A stretch of DNA of 64,000 bases from contig NZ_QJVC01000014.1 of assembly GCF_003219795.1 (NCBI RefSeq), positions 1 through 64,000 on the forward strand. The letters run 5' to 3'. Made by a program: the position numbers and the translations under genes. A model generated the notes under the pieces. That model did not search any database, was not told where the DNA came from, and saw only the letters and a list, made by a program, of their open reading frames with translations. This DNA is from Arthrobacter psychrolactophilus (lineage in GTDB: Bacteria; Actinomycetota; Actinomycetes; Actinomycetales; Micrococcaceae). Positions 1 to 8,924 of this stretch are shown one piece after another; the first letter of the stretch is position 1; the number at the start of each line of letters is the position of its first letter.

Positions 1-61
1 TCACCAACTACGTCGCCAGATCACTGCTGGAATCAGGCGGATTCAGACCGAAACTACACTC

Positions 62-268
62 TCAATTCTGAAGAGCCGCTAATTCCCCCTGGCCTTTCAC
101 CAGAAACCAGTCACCCAGCTCTTTCTCTTGGAGAAGTTTTCCTAGGATTTCACACGCCCAGTTGCAGGCTCCCATGGGGAATACCGGGCCCCCTATAGGG
201 CCAACGTCTTGGGCTGCGGCACGGAACTCTTGGACAAAGGTGATCAGTCGGGGGGTCGAAGGACTCAT
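62..268 (-). pseudogene. possible truncated protein with FPxGxC motif
   Basis: A 68-residue reading frame starting ATG. Residues 25-50 (around the PVFPMGAC segment, then an amphipathic LGKLLQE helix and a WFLVKG strand) recall a family of small hypothetical proteins in which an FPxGxC motif carries a candidate catalytic Cys and a later His and Asp complete a papain-like or transglutaminase-like fold. Here the frame stops right after the WFLVKG strand, and no continuation with the expected His is seen in the other two frames up to the window edge, so it would be a fragment. No good ribosome binding site precedes it. The family resemblance is from memory and weak; it may be chance. Confidence 0.3.
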
Positions 269-445
269 TCTTTTGGTTCATTGGACGCTGTACTCTCCTT
301 GGATTATTGTCCTCTCATTTCAGCAAAGGACATGGACAATCATCTCCGCCCCGTCGCCAGACGATCAAGCACCCTAACCATGAGACAGATCTAAACCGAG
401 ATGTACCTCAGTTGTGCTTTGTCTGGCGGCGGCCCTAACCCTGCC

Positions 446-1180
446 CTATGGACTGGGAGAAGTCATACCGTCGAGTTCGTCTGCAAGACCGTGAAGCTGA
501 TCGGCCATCGTCCGGAGTCTGAGTGCAAGGTTGCTGGTACTGAGCTCGGTTTTCTCCTCATAATCTGCACCATCGAATGCTTCATCGCCGACGAGATCCC
601 GCAAGCGTCGGTGAACGCTGCGAGTGTTCGCAGACAGCTCATCCTTCAAAGGTGCCATCGCGGCCGCAGCTGCGACGAGCCATTCCTCGTTCCTCGAGGC
701 CGCATCCTGACAGGCTCGCCAAACCAATGCAAGAACCGTCTGTCGGGTTAGCCGCTCAAGAGTAACCGCCGTGGCAGCCAATGGGGCCCGGGCGTCTTTT
801 GCCGCGTCCAGGCCGGCTGCATACGACTGCAGCCGTGAGAATCTCCATGGTCGGTCATCACCCAGCATATCCAGGGCAATATAAACCTGATCGAGCTCGT
901 ACCCGGGCACCTGCCCTGGAAGCTTCCGCCGAGCACCCCAAACTTTCAAGATCGTCTCTATGATCTCCACTCGCTGTTCGACCGTGACACCGTCGGCGGC
1001 ATCGGCGGCAGAGACTAGGGCAGCAAGGTGGTGAGCCATCCACTGGCCCGTCACGTCATGGTCTTCACAGGCCGCAGCGAGCTTTCGGCCGAGTTCAATG
1101 GCAGCCTTAAAACTCGGTCCATTGTCCATTCGGACTGATGAGATAGATTTTGGTTGACCACTCGACATAGCTGAATTCAT
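446..1180 (-). CDS. uncharacterised helical protein, partner of the STAND ATPase
   Basis: 244 residues, family not recognised. The sequence is predicted mostly helical, Ala/Leu/Arg-rich, soluble, without signal peptide or membrane segment; residues 15-125 and 125-240 could be two helical bundles. The start at 1180 is chosen because GGAAGG lies 6 nt upstream; it overlaps the 3' end of the upstream ATPase gene by 74 nt. A later ATG at 1129 has no such site. The long overlap implies translational coupling and joint function with the nuclease-ATPase. Some Avs-type antiphage systems pair the large STAND protein with a small accessory gene; whether this is an equivalent is inference. Base composition is less GC-rich than the housekeeping genes to the right. 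Confidence 0.75.
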   Translation of the reverse strand: MNSAMSSGQPKSISSVRMDNGPSFKAAIELGRKLAAACEDHDVTGQWMAHHLAALVSAADAADGVTVEQRVEIIETILKVWGARRKLPGQVPGYELDQVYIALDMLGDDRPWRFSRLQSYAAGLDAAKDARAPLAATAVTLERLTRQTVLALVWRACQDAASRNEEWLVAAAAAMAPLKDELSANTRSVHRRLRDLVGDEAFDGADYEEKTELSTSNLALRLRTMADQLHGLADELDGMTSPSP

Positions 1181-4100
1181 CGTCTTCCTTCCGTTGATAG
1201 GACGATTTGTGAACGTCCCGTCTTAGATCTACCTGGACCACCAAGGTCATGTCGAGTTCGGTTAGTACCTCCCTGAGGAACTGCGAACTCACCATCAATT
1301 TTTGGCCACTCGTTCCGCTCCTCCGTTCCCGGCTGGTCCGCTCAGTGTCATCCCACACCTGGCTGCGGAACACGTCATCTGCCCCCTTTTTCCAAATGCG
1401 GAAGTCCTTATCCGGTGTGAGTCCAAATTTGTGTACCAGGTCGGGTCCCGGGCGAGGAGGCGGGAACACCACGTTTCGACCACGCTCGTCGCACTCGTCA
1501 ATCGACGTTTCAAAGCTTGAGGAATCGATCCATGGGAAGAGTCGAAACGGTCCCGTCCGTTCGTAGTCGTCCTCACGGTCATCGTCAGTTGTCGGGAGTC
1601 GCCCCTGGCCTCCCAGCACATTCGTCTGAAGCGCGATGAGATACGAACGAGCCGTCGCATGAGGAACAAGGGCACTCGAAATGACGACTTCTTCAGATTT
1701 GCTTTCATACGAGGTCTCATACTCCGCGTCCACCAGGATCCAGTCTGTGCCGTGACCTACAACGGTCTCGAACGCTGCCGGCGTCAGCGACCAGCGCCAA
1801 AGGTCACTCGGGCTACCAGCGATGCGCAGCTCCGGGGCAGGGACCGGTGGGGCGTCCCTGCGGTCAGCCAGCCAGCGGCCATCGTGACGTTTCGGCATAA
1901 AATCGTTGCGCCACGAGGTGTACTCGTCGAGATTTGAATCCGGTTCCTTGTACGTCTTGAGGGTTAGCGCAAGGTTGGCTCCAAGGGTCAGGAGCGCATG
2001 AATTGCGGAGTAGAAAGCGAAGTCTTCCTCCTGAGGCCAGCTGCGGTGGTCAGGATACGATCCATCTTGTCCGAATACCCCAGCTTCACGCCGTGGATCC
2101 TTAGTTTCGTCGTACCCGGTTAGGTCTCGAGAGATGGCCGCCGCTTTGTTAGTCACGGCCTCCTCGGTCGTACCAAACACCTGTCCCAGGTCTCGGGCCC
2201 AGTAGGATCGGAAGTCGAAAAAGAACGCGTGGCCTCCATTGCCCAGCTCGGCGTCAGCAGCATTTGTGAACGGGTCATTCCTTGCACTTTGTCCCTTCCA
2301 ATCCAGCTCTTCCCACTCAGCTTGCAGGCGGCGGGAAAGGTGGCCAGCCCATCCATGTGCCGGCTCGATGGAGCCGTTAGCGGATAGTGCCTGAAGTGTC
2401 TGCTGGGCCAGGACCTGATTGACAGCATGGGGTGGGCCATCGATGACGTTGAGAATCCACGGTACGAAGGGTTCCAAAAGGCTGGCATTCGGCTCTGAGG
2501 CGGCTCGATCGAGCGCGAATAGCAGCCACATTTTAGAGTGGAGCTCATATCTCGGGAATCGGCTGTCATGGAATGGGGCGGAGTTGTTCGTCCGGTCAGC
2601 AAACTTGGCGAGTTTGGTAAGGGTGTTGTGGTCGCCCATCTGAACGAGCAGAAGCACCGAGTGCGCGGCTTGCCAACGGCGTGCATTAGACATATCTCCA
2701 AGCGCCGCCCAGATCAGGCCAGCAAGACAGGTGGCAAGGTCCGCAGGAGGGTGCGGAATACTTGTATACGGACCGTCTGATGCTGTGGCTGGCGGTGCTA
2801 GGTCGTCGAAGAGTGCAGCAAGTGCGTCGAACACGTGCCCCGCTTCAGAGACCTCTAGAGTGCGAGCAATGTGGGATGCCAGGCTGAAGTACTCTGTGTG
2901 CTTCAGCGTGTGTGCTTTTTCGCCGAGTTTCACGAACCCCGCTTCAAGAATCGTGTCCGTCGATATTCCGGCGGCATGCGCGAACTTTGTTAGCTCGGTC
3001 CGGTCATACCAACGTGTCGCTATGTTCGATGCGAACCTATTGGCGAATACGTCAGCAAGGTAGGCAACCGACTCATTTAAACCGGCGCTTGGAGTTTGCT
3101 CGGATGCGAATGTTGCTGTGACGACGAAATCTTCTTCACGCGCATTGGTCGAGTCAGCGAAGGCCCGGATGGACTCTGCCAACTTGGCAGGAACCTTGCT
3201 GAGTGCTCGGCGAATAACCTTTCTGCGAACATCGGAGTACCACCTCGCTTTCGCGAATGCGCCATCCCATCCTTCCATGGTCGTGAAAACGAAGCGATTA
3301 ACTATCTTCGATGGCTTCGGCTTCTTGGAACCCTGCCAATTACGAGACGTTCCTAGATCGAATTCCTCGCGTGGAACATCGCTGGTGCGCCGCAAGTAGG
3401 TCGTAGATTCGGAATAGACGTGATTCAGGCGTGCCGCGTCCTGCGGTGACAGTCTATCGACGACGGTTCTCCATCGAGTGGGCGCTCCAAAAGCCTCGAC
3501 GGCAAGAGCCCCAATCGGCCCATCGGGTCTCGACGCACTGCTCATGATCGGGCCCAGGAGCCTGGTGAATGACAGGGAGCGTCTGTCGCGCTGTCTCGAT
3601 GCTGCGGCGTAGTAGCTCGGGGGATGCATGGAGAAGAGCGGGTTGGCCAGCTGCGAAACGTCTGACCCCTCGTCGGTATCGAGAGTCTCCCCGATCTGAA
3701 GGAGCCGGTATGCTCGCTCAGGCTCCTCTCCTGTTCCGAGTCGATGAGCAGTGTTCGTTAACGCGTACCATCGAGCAGATAGGTCATCACCGACGAGCTT
3801 GGCCTCGCTGTCAGCGATGTTGAAGATGGCTCGCGCCTCAACTTCACTCGTTGCCAAAATTGCGCGTGCCAACTCGACCAACTCGTCCACGCGCATATCT
3901 GCATTGGAGCGGTCTTTCTGACTCACAGTGAGGGCGCGGTTCACTGCCGCAATGGCGAATCCAGCCAGAGCAGGGCTGCGGGCAGCACACCTGATAGTGG
4001 TCAGTTGCGAACGGGTCAGGCTTTCCCCCATTAGCTCGTGCCAACTCTCAAACTGAGCGATTATGGTTGGATCGGGGACCACCGACAAGATCCGGCTTGC

Positions 4101-7100
4101 GAAGTCTGCGACACCGTTGATGCGGACGAACGGTATTTCGTAGTGAGGTTTGCCAGTGAAGTCTTTCGTAGCGAGTGCCGCCAGTGTCTGGCTAAGCGAC
4201 TCTGTCGGTCCGTCCATCACTGCACCGACTAAACAAGTAGCCCACGGCAGGAGCTGTGGAATATTCTGGTTGAAGGAGAGTGTGTCTCGATCGGAGGTCG
4301 CCTTGGTCTTTGACAGGCGCTCGAAGAATTCTTCGGCTACGACATCTTCGAGGCCCAAAGTCTTTTCGGAGAGGCGTGCCTTTAGTGCATGTCCGATGAG
4401 GCAACTCGTTGGCAGCAATCCAGACCAGTGCTCACCTGCGTGATTTCCTAGCGGCATAAGGTGAATGTCGAGGATTCGGAGTGCTTCGGTATGGGTGACC
4501 GCAGAGTTACGTGCAGCATGCATGAGTGCCCAGGTTACGCCTCGAAGGTCCTTGTCGTAGATGTGCGGTCCACGCTTGTGTGTGAATGGCTTCTTGCGAG
4601 CTTTCAGCATTTCACTGAGCGCGGTTGTCGCTGCGTGGGAGGGGACGATGCCATAGTCGAACATCGTCTCGCAAATACCGATTTGGATGTATTTGTGTGA
4701 GGCGGCAAGCACCATCAGCTCGGATAATTCGTCGGTACGGCCGGCGTCGGCAAGCCTCGATGCGAGACTCCCGCTGACTTCGCGGACGAAGTCGTTGGGC
4801 CGCCATCTGGCGAGAAAGTGAATCCCGGCGATGGGGCCTTCAATGTTGGTGATGGCGAACGCTAGATCGGCAATCACCACGGGCGTGATCTCCGCATGAA
4901 GATCACGCTGCGCATCTCTATCCATGCGAAGGATTGCGCTGATGGTGTTGTATGAAGCGGTGAAACGGGCACGACCGAGATCATGCCGTTCATGAAGGAT
5001 CGACAACATCAGAGCCTCAACGTGGAGATTTGAGCCTGGCCAGCCAGCGGTCAATTCGCGGCCTGAACACAGAGAATCGACAACGTCCCAGGCAAGGAAC
5101 CTAGCGGCAATATCTGGGTTTGCACGGAACATCTTCATTCGCCGTGCGTGTCCTGAGGAGAGCATGCCTGCTTTGACTGCCAACAGCGCTGCGTCACTGT
5201 TTCGTTTGGATCGAAGCGCCGCTCCGAGGGCGAACCTGGCTCGGGCCCTTGAAATCTCTTGTGCCTGGAGGTCTTGGATTCCAGTTGGAAGTCCCTCGTC
5301 GGAGAGCGCCAATTCGACCAGCTCATCGAGCATTCGGGCTTCGAACAGCAGCTGAGGCAGCACGGTGGCTACGTAGGCAGATTCGTTGGCGCAAGGAATA
5401 ACCCGGGTCACAAAGTCGCGCATCTCAACTGGGCTTAGGCTGTGGTTATTCGTAAACCACGTTTCTGTCGGTTCGTCCCGGAATTGGAGTGAGTTGTTGT
5501 TGAAATGAAGTCCCCTTCCGAGAGCAACAGCGAAGCTTCGAATTGCGTCTTCGCTCAAGTCGGTGATCTTGGCGAGGTCTCCAAGTGGAATGGTCGGGTG
5601 CATTGTCGCGAGTGCTTGGCACAATCGCTTCAATTCGTCAGGGAGCAGGTGACCCTGCGAGGCAACCTTCTGAACCTGTTCTGCCAGCAAGGCATCAAGT
5701 GTCTCACCCGGTCGGTTGGTTGCGATCTGGATAGCTGCGATGGCGTCGCCCGCGCTCTTGGCACCTTCAATGGCCATAGCTTGGACTCGCGGATTCCCAG
5801 TACTCAGCACGTGGAGTTGAGCTCCCTGAGACTTAGTCGCCGCGGGAAACCTAGTCCGAAGATGTGCCAGTGTCTGCAATTGATCGAACCCGCTGAGTTC
5901 GATCTCGGTGACGCCTCCCGGTAGCTCCAGTAGTTCCTTTCGCTCGGGGCGGCACAGAGCAATGAGGCGAAAGTTCGAAGGCCACTCGATTTCGAACAGA
6001 TCTGCCACGAACGCTCGCTCGCCGAACTTTGCAGCTGCCATAACGGCATTGTCTGCAGCGTCAATAACGATCGAGATGATTCCCCCGGGCTGGGCCACTG
6101 CGAGACGCTCACACGCCTTTCGGACCTTGTTCTCGAAGGATCGGACATAGTCGCCTTCGTCTGCGATCTGGGACGGAATTAGAGCGGTGGAAAGTCCTTT
6201 ACTCGCGAGCTCGTTTGCAAGTTGGGTCAGAGCAACCTTGTGTTGGTGTCGCCGTTGACCGATCTGGCGGTAGTCTCCACCCGCAAAGCTATCAAATATC
6301 AACGTCAGCGAGGTATCTGCAAGTTCTTCCCTCAACATCCCTGTGAATATTGACTTTCCAACTCCACCGTGGGCGGTGAGAAGGAGCTTGGTCTCGGTGC
6401 CCGCCCGAAGTGCGGAAGCGACCTTGTCCACGTCTGATGTTCTAATTACGTGTTCGAGATCTTCGAATACGGGCATCGCAGGGAAAAGCTGATTCTCGGT
6501 TGTACGTAGCGTGACGAGAAGATCGTGGCGAGTGAGGGTATTGGACTTGGCCTCGTAAGTCGCCATAAGTGAGACCTGATTCAGGAGGTCCGCAAGTTCC
6601 GATCCAGTCCCACCACCAGGCAAATAGTCCTTTAGCTCATCGGCCAGAAACCGCTCAACGTCAGCGACTCCAACAGTTCCTTCGTCAACCGTAAATTGCT
6701 CGCAGAATTGTTGTTCAGATGCCGAATCCGCGCCGAACCCAAGCGCGGCGCGAAGGTATTGCCACTCGGGCTTATGCGACGGCATCCGCCCCAAACGTAA
6801 GTCGTCCAGAGTTTGGCGCACCTTACTGTTGAGGCGCCGGTTGGTGACGAAGCTGAACTGAACCTCTTCTGTCTTGCCTTCAGCAAGGGCGTCACGATAG
6901 ATGACCGCGAACTTGGCGAGCGTCTTTGACAATTCAGAGGCTGTGATCCCTTCCTCGATGCGGACAGAGGAGTGCTTGAGCTGGTGGTAGTGGACACGAC
7001 TTGGCAACGAATCTGAGCTTTCGCCAAAGTACTCTGCGACATCAATGACCTCATCGCTTGGTACGTCCAGGCCCTCAGCCGGTCCTTCAACACTGATCTT

Positions 7101-7208
7101 GATGAGGTCCGAAGTTGAGTCGAGAAGCCGTAATGCTCGTAAAGACGCCCAAAGATAGTGAAACCTGTCTCCACTACGCGTAGTTCGAACAATGCCAGCA
7201 TCAGCCAT
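1107..7208 (-). CDS. Avs-like antiphage protein: nuclease + STAND ATPase + long helical sensor
   Basis: 2033 residues from the ATG at 7208, which has GTGAGG about 8 nt upstream; a TTG 21 codons earlier has no such site. Residues 10-80 look like the Cap4/DUF4297-type PD-(D/E)xK nuclease: a GDRFHYLW helix start, Glu41, Asp56 and a QxK pair (Gln76, Lys78). A STAND/NACHT-type ATPase follows: Walker A GGVGKS at 281-286, the family-typical FDSFAGGDYR segment at about 305-314 followed by RRHQHK, and Walker B IVIDAAD at 380-386. Residues 600-1600 are a long run of degenerate helical repeats, then a mixed, Trp-rich C-terminal 400 residues. In characterised Avs proteins the C-terminal repeats bind a phage protein (terminase or portal), the ATPase tetramerises and the nuclease destroys DNA. 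That role is inferred here from architecture. It could also be a related NACHT-type defence protein outside the named Avs types. Confidence 0.85.
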   Translation of the reverse strand: MADAGIVRTTRSGDRFHYLWASLRALRLLDSTSDLIKISVEGPAEGLDVPSDEVIDVAEYFGESSDSLPSRVHYHQLKHSSVRIEEGITASELSKTLAKFAVIYRDALAEGKTEEVQFSFVTNRRLNSKVRQTLDDLRLGRMPSHKPEWQYLRAALGFGADSASEQQFCEQFTVDEGTVGVADVERFLADELKDYLPGGGTGSELADLLNQVSLMATYEAKSNTLTRHDLLVTLRTTENQLFPAMPVFEDLEHVIRTSDVDKVASALRAGTETKLLLTAHGGVGKSIFTGMLREELADTSLTLIFDSFAGGDYRQIGQRRHQHKVALTQLANELASKGLSTALIPSQIADEGDYVRSFENKVRKACERLAVAQPGGIISIVIDAADNAVMAAAKFGERAFVADLFEIEWPSNFRLIALCRPERKELLELPGGVTEIELSGFDQLQTLAHLRTRFPAATKSQGAQLHVLSTGNPRVQAMAIEGAKSAGDAIAAIQIATNRPGETLDALLAEQVQKVASQGHLLPDELKRLCQALATMHPTIPLGDLAKITDLSEDAIRSFAVALGRGLHFNNNSLQFRDEPTETWFTNNHSLSPVEMRDFVTRVIPCANESAYVATVLPQLLFEARMLDELVELALSDEGLPTGIQDLQAQEISRARARFALGAALRSKRNSDAALLAVKAGMLSSGHARRMKMFRANPDIAARFLAWDVVDSLCSGRELTAGWPGSNLHVEALMLSILHERHDLGRARFTASYNTISAILRMDRDAQRDLHAEITPVVIADLAFAITNIEGPIAGIHFLARWRPNDFVREVSGSLASRLADAGRTDELSELMVLAASHKYIQIGICETMFDYGIVPSHAATTALSEMLKARKKPFTHKRGPHIYDKDLRGVTWALMHAARNSAVTHTEALRILDIHLMPLGNHAGEHWSGLLPTSCLIGHALKARLSEKTLGLEDVVAEEFFERLSKTKATSDRDTLSFNQNIPQLLPWATCLVGAVMDGPTESLSQTLAALATKDFTGKPHYEIPFVRINGVADFASRILSVVPDPTIIAQFESWHELMGESLTRSQLTTIRCAARSPALAGFAIAAVNRALTVSQKDRSNADMRVDELVELARAILATSEVEARAIFNIADSEAKLVGDDLSARWYALTNTAHRLGTGEEPERAYRLLQIGETLDTDEGSDVSQLANPLFSMHPPSYYAAASRQRDRRSLSFTRLLGPIMSSASRPDGPIGALAVEAFGAPTRWRTVVDRLSPQDAARLNHVYSESTTYLRRTSDVPREEFDLGTSRNWQGSKKPKPSKIVNRFVFTTMEGWDGAFAKARWYSDVRRKVIRRALSKVPAKLAESIRAFADSTNAREEDFVVTATFASEQTPSAGLNESVAYLADVFANRFASNIATRWYDRTELTKFAHAAGISTDTILEAGFVKLGEKAHTLKHTEYFSLASHIARTLEVSEAGHVFDALAALFDDLAPPATASDGPYTSIPHPPADLATCLAGLIWAALGDMSNARRWQAAHSVLLLVQMGDHNTLTKLAKFADRTNNSAPFHDSRFPRYELHSKMWLLFALDRAASEPNASLLEPFVPWILNVIDGPPHAVNQVLAQQTLQALSANGSIEPAHGWAGHLSRRLQAEWEELDWKGQSARNDPFTNAADAELGNGGHAFFFDFRSYWARDLGQVFGTTEEAVTNKAAAISRDLTGYDETKDPRREAGVFGQDGSYPDHRSWPQEEDFAFYSAIHALLTLGANLALTLKTYKEPDSNLDEYTSWRNDFMPKRHDGRWLADRRDAPPVPAPELRIAGSPSDLWRWSLTPAAFETVVGHGTDWILVDAEYETSYESKSEEVVISSALVPHATARSYLIALQTNVLGGQGRLPTTDDDREDDYERTGPFRLFPWIDSSSFETSIDECDERGRNVVFPPPRPGPDLVHKFGLTPDKDFRIWKKGADDVFRSQVWDDTERTSRERRSGTSGQKLMVSSQFLREVLTELDMTLVVQVDLRRDVHKSSYQRKEDDEFSYVEWSTKIYLISPNGQWTEF

Positions 7209-7575
7209 ATGTGAGACCTCACTCTTTGCAGTTGCCACAGACGAAAAGCTGCCTCCAGCGTAGTGGATCAAGAGCGTGAATCATGCTTGGCAATACGCCT
7301 GACTGTTAAGAGAAGCGCACGCGTATGTGCGCTACCATCTCGGCCACATCATGGAGCACGGATGCCCCACAATTAAGCACTTAGTCAATCTAATGAGTTT
7401 TTAATGAGTTCGGTGGGAACGGCGCGACACGAGGCAACTGCTCCAAACGCATAACCGCAGGTCAGCGGCCACCACCCCACCCCAAACAGCCACTTCCAAC
7501 CGACGAGCGTTGTATTCGAAACCCAAGGCCATTTCAACGCGAAATGACGGGGTGAAAAACCACCCCGCCACTGCG

Positions 7576-7601
7576 AAAAACCCCGTAAATCCGGGCTTTT
7601 T
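7576..7601 (-). terminator. terminator downstream of the tRNA remnant
   Basis: An inverted repeat of AAAAA-C-CCCG and CGGG-C-TTTTT with a 6-nt loop, one C/C mismatch, and T runs on either strand. On the minus strand it lies about 20 nt beyond the tRNA-like 3' end, the usual place for a tRNA terminator. Confidence 0.55.
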
Positions 7602-7617
7602 GGCCCTCCAAAGCTCG

Positions 7618-7665
7618 AGGGCCCCCTATCGGATTCGAACTGATGACCCCCGCTTTATCACACTG
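7618..7665 (-). pseudogene. tRNA 3'-half remnant (possible attachment site)
   Basis: Read on the minus strand, this has a T-loop core GTTCGAATC flanked by ATCAG and CCGAT (four of five T-stem pairs), then AGGGGGC as acceptor 3' strand, preceded by a GGGTC variable loop and a TGATAA anticodon-loop-like stretch. No matching 5' half (D arm, GCCCCCT acceptor strand) exists upstream, so it is not an intact tRNA. It is followed by a terminator, as a real tRNA gene would be. Such 3' halves arise when elements integrate into or excise from tRNA genes. The isoacceptor cannot be decided. Confidence 0.5.
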
Positions 7666-8636
7666 TTTTGAAATTACCCTCGCTCCCCTGACCATGCATC
7701 GCTGGCCGACCGACACGCCAGACGGTTTTCTCGACTGATGATTAGGACTTTGTCCCGGCAGGTTCAACCGATGAATTACAGAGGATTTGGCACAGGTATT
7801 TCCCCTACTCGCGCGACAAGGGATGCAGAAAAACGAACTTCAACTAGCCTCACGCAACGGAAGCCGGATGGTTCTCTGCACCTTCATCGACCCGCCAGCC
7901 TTTCACACAGTCGGGATGACAGCGTAGACGTATCTCGAACCGAGCAGCCAACGTCTAACAATTGGCTCTGCCTGAAATTCGGAGCGGTCGAAAGATGCGA
8001 CGCCCTCAAGAGTCATCTCATCACGCTCAGCAAGGCAGCGCGAGGCTGCCTAAAGGCCGAAGCCCACAGCTGGGTGCCGCACTCCGACTTCGCCGGTCAT
8101 GCTGGCCGGTCCCTCACCTATGCTGGCTGGTGGAGAACGAGTGCCAGCTGGCCGCTGAGCTCGCCCACGCCGGAGTGCTCGAGGCAATTCGCCACGTCCA
8201 TCGCCAGTTTCGCCCGCTGAACACCCGGTTCCAACAGACCTACACCGACTGGTATCCCCGAGCAGCGCAAGACGCCCGGCCTCCAATGACCACTCCGATT
8301 CCACGGATGTGACACACGGGGATCAACCACAGGTCAGCCGCCACGTATAGAAGAAATAGGGACGCGAACGAAAAACAAGGGCGCAGAGCTCGCGCGATTC
8401 GTGCCCATCTGTGCCTGCAGTGTTCGGGAGCTGCGCTTTCCGTCGGCCAGTGAGGGCCATTGGCAAGGTGGGCGCATAAACAGAAAGAGAGCCTCGTGGT
8501 GGTCGAGGACGTGTTGGAATCAGCCAATTCGTCCCTCAGATCAAGGGTGTGGGATACCATCAAGATGCGCCATCTCCCCACCGAGGGGCCTGAAACATCC
8601 ACCCTCCGAGCCCCTCCCGAAGATAAGGACCTTCCC

Positions 8637-8918
8637 GTGATCACCGCATTCGTCATGATCAAAACTGATGCCACCCGGATCCCCGAATCCGCTCAAGAAA
8701 TTTCCGAGCTCGCCGGCATCAGCGAGGTGTACTCGGTGACGGGTGAATGGGATCTGATCGCGATCGCACGCGTCCCCAAGCACGAAGACCTGGCAGACGT
8801 CATCGCCGACAAGCTCTCCAAGGTCAAGTCCGTCGTCTCCACGACAACGCAGATCTCCTTCCGCGCATACTCTCAGCACGACCTCGACGCAGCGTTTTCC
8901 CTCGGCATCGACCACTAG
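8637..8918 (+). CDS. stand-alone Lrp/AsnC effector-domain protein
   Basis: 93 residues from a GTG with AAGGA 8 nt upstream. The whole protein is one RAM (Lrp/AsnC ligand-binding) domain: an ITAFVMIKT first strand, a helix, a VYSVTGEWDLIAIARV strand pair, then the closing helix and TTTQISF strand. No helix-turn-helix precedes it, so it cannot bind DNA alone. Relatives oligomerise and bind amino acids, or partner full-length Lrp proteins. The reading frame runs open further upstream, but that part lacks protein character and a binding site. It sits 6 nt ahead of cutC and near trpD and ctaE. The ligand is unknown. Confidence 0.9.
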   Translation: MITAFVMIKTDATRIPESAQEISELAGISEVYSVTGEWDLIAIARVPKHEDLADVIADKLSKVKSVVSTTTQISFRAYSQHDLDAAFSLGIDH

Positions 8919-8924
8919 CCCCTC

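Larger units (their letters stand above)
7209..8636. other. 1.4-kb gene-poor stretch right of the defence genes
   Basis: No reading frame here has the composition and ribosome binding site expected of a gene. The left part (7209-7550) would hold the promoter of the nuclease-ATPase gene. 7576-7665 holds a decayed tRNA 3' half with terminator, annotated separately. 7740-8600 contains overlapping frames on both strands, none convincing. The only protein-like segment is about residues 57-116 of the plus-strand frame ending at 8312 (around TRFQQTYTDWYPRAAQD), which could be the tail of a decayed gene. The right end carries the upstream region of the Lrp-domain gene. The stretch reads as a scar between accessory and core DNA. 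Confidence 0.6.

Noticed and set aside
7738-8312. Frames of 160 and 116 codons (+) and 84 codons (-) in the gap before the Lrp-domain gene
   Set aside because: Overlapping on both strands, low-complexity Ser/Arg/Pro composition, no good start sites; only the tail ending at 8312 looks faintly protein-like.
8460-8636. 59 extra codons upstream of the Lrp-domain protein, as a possible helix-turn-helix
   Set aside because: The residues do not form a helix-turn-helix pattern, and AAGGA placed 8 nt before the GTG at 8637 marks the true start.
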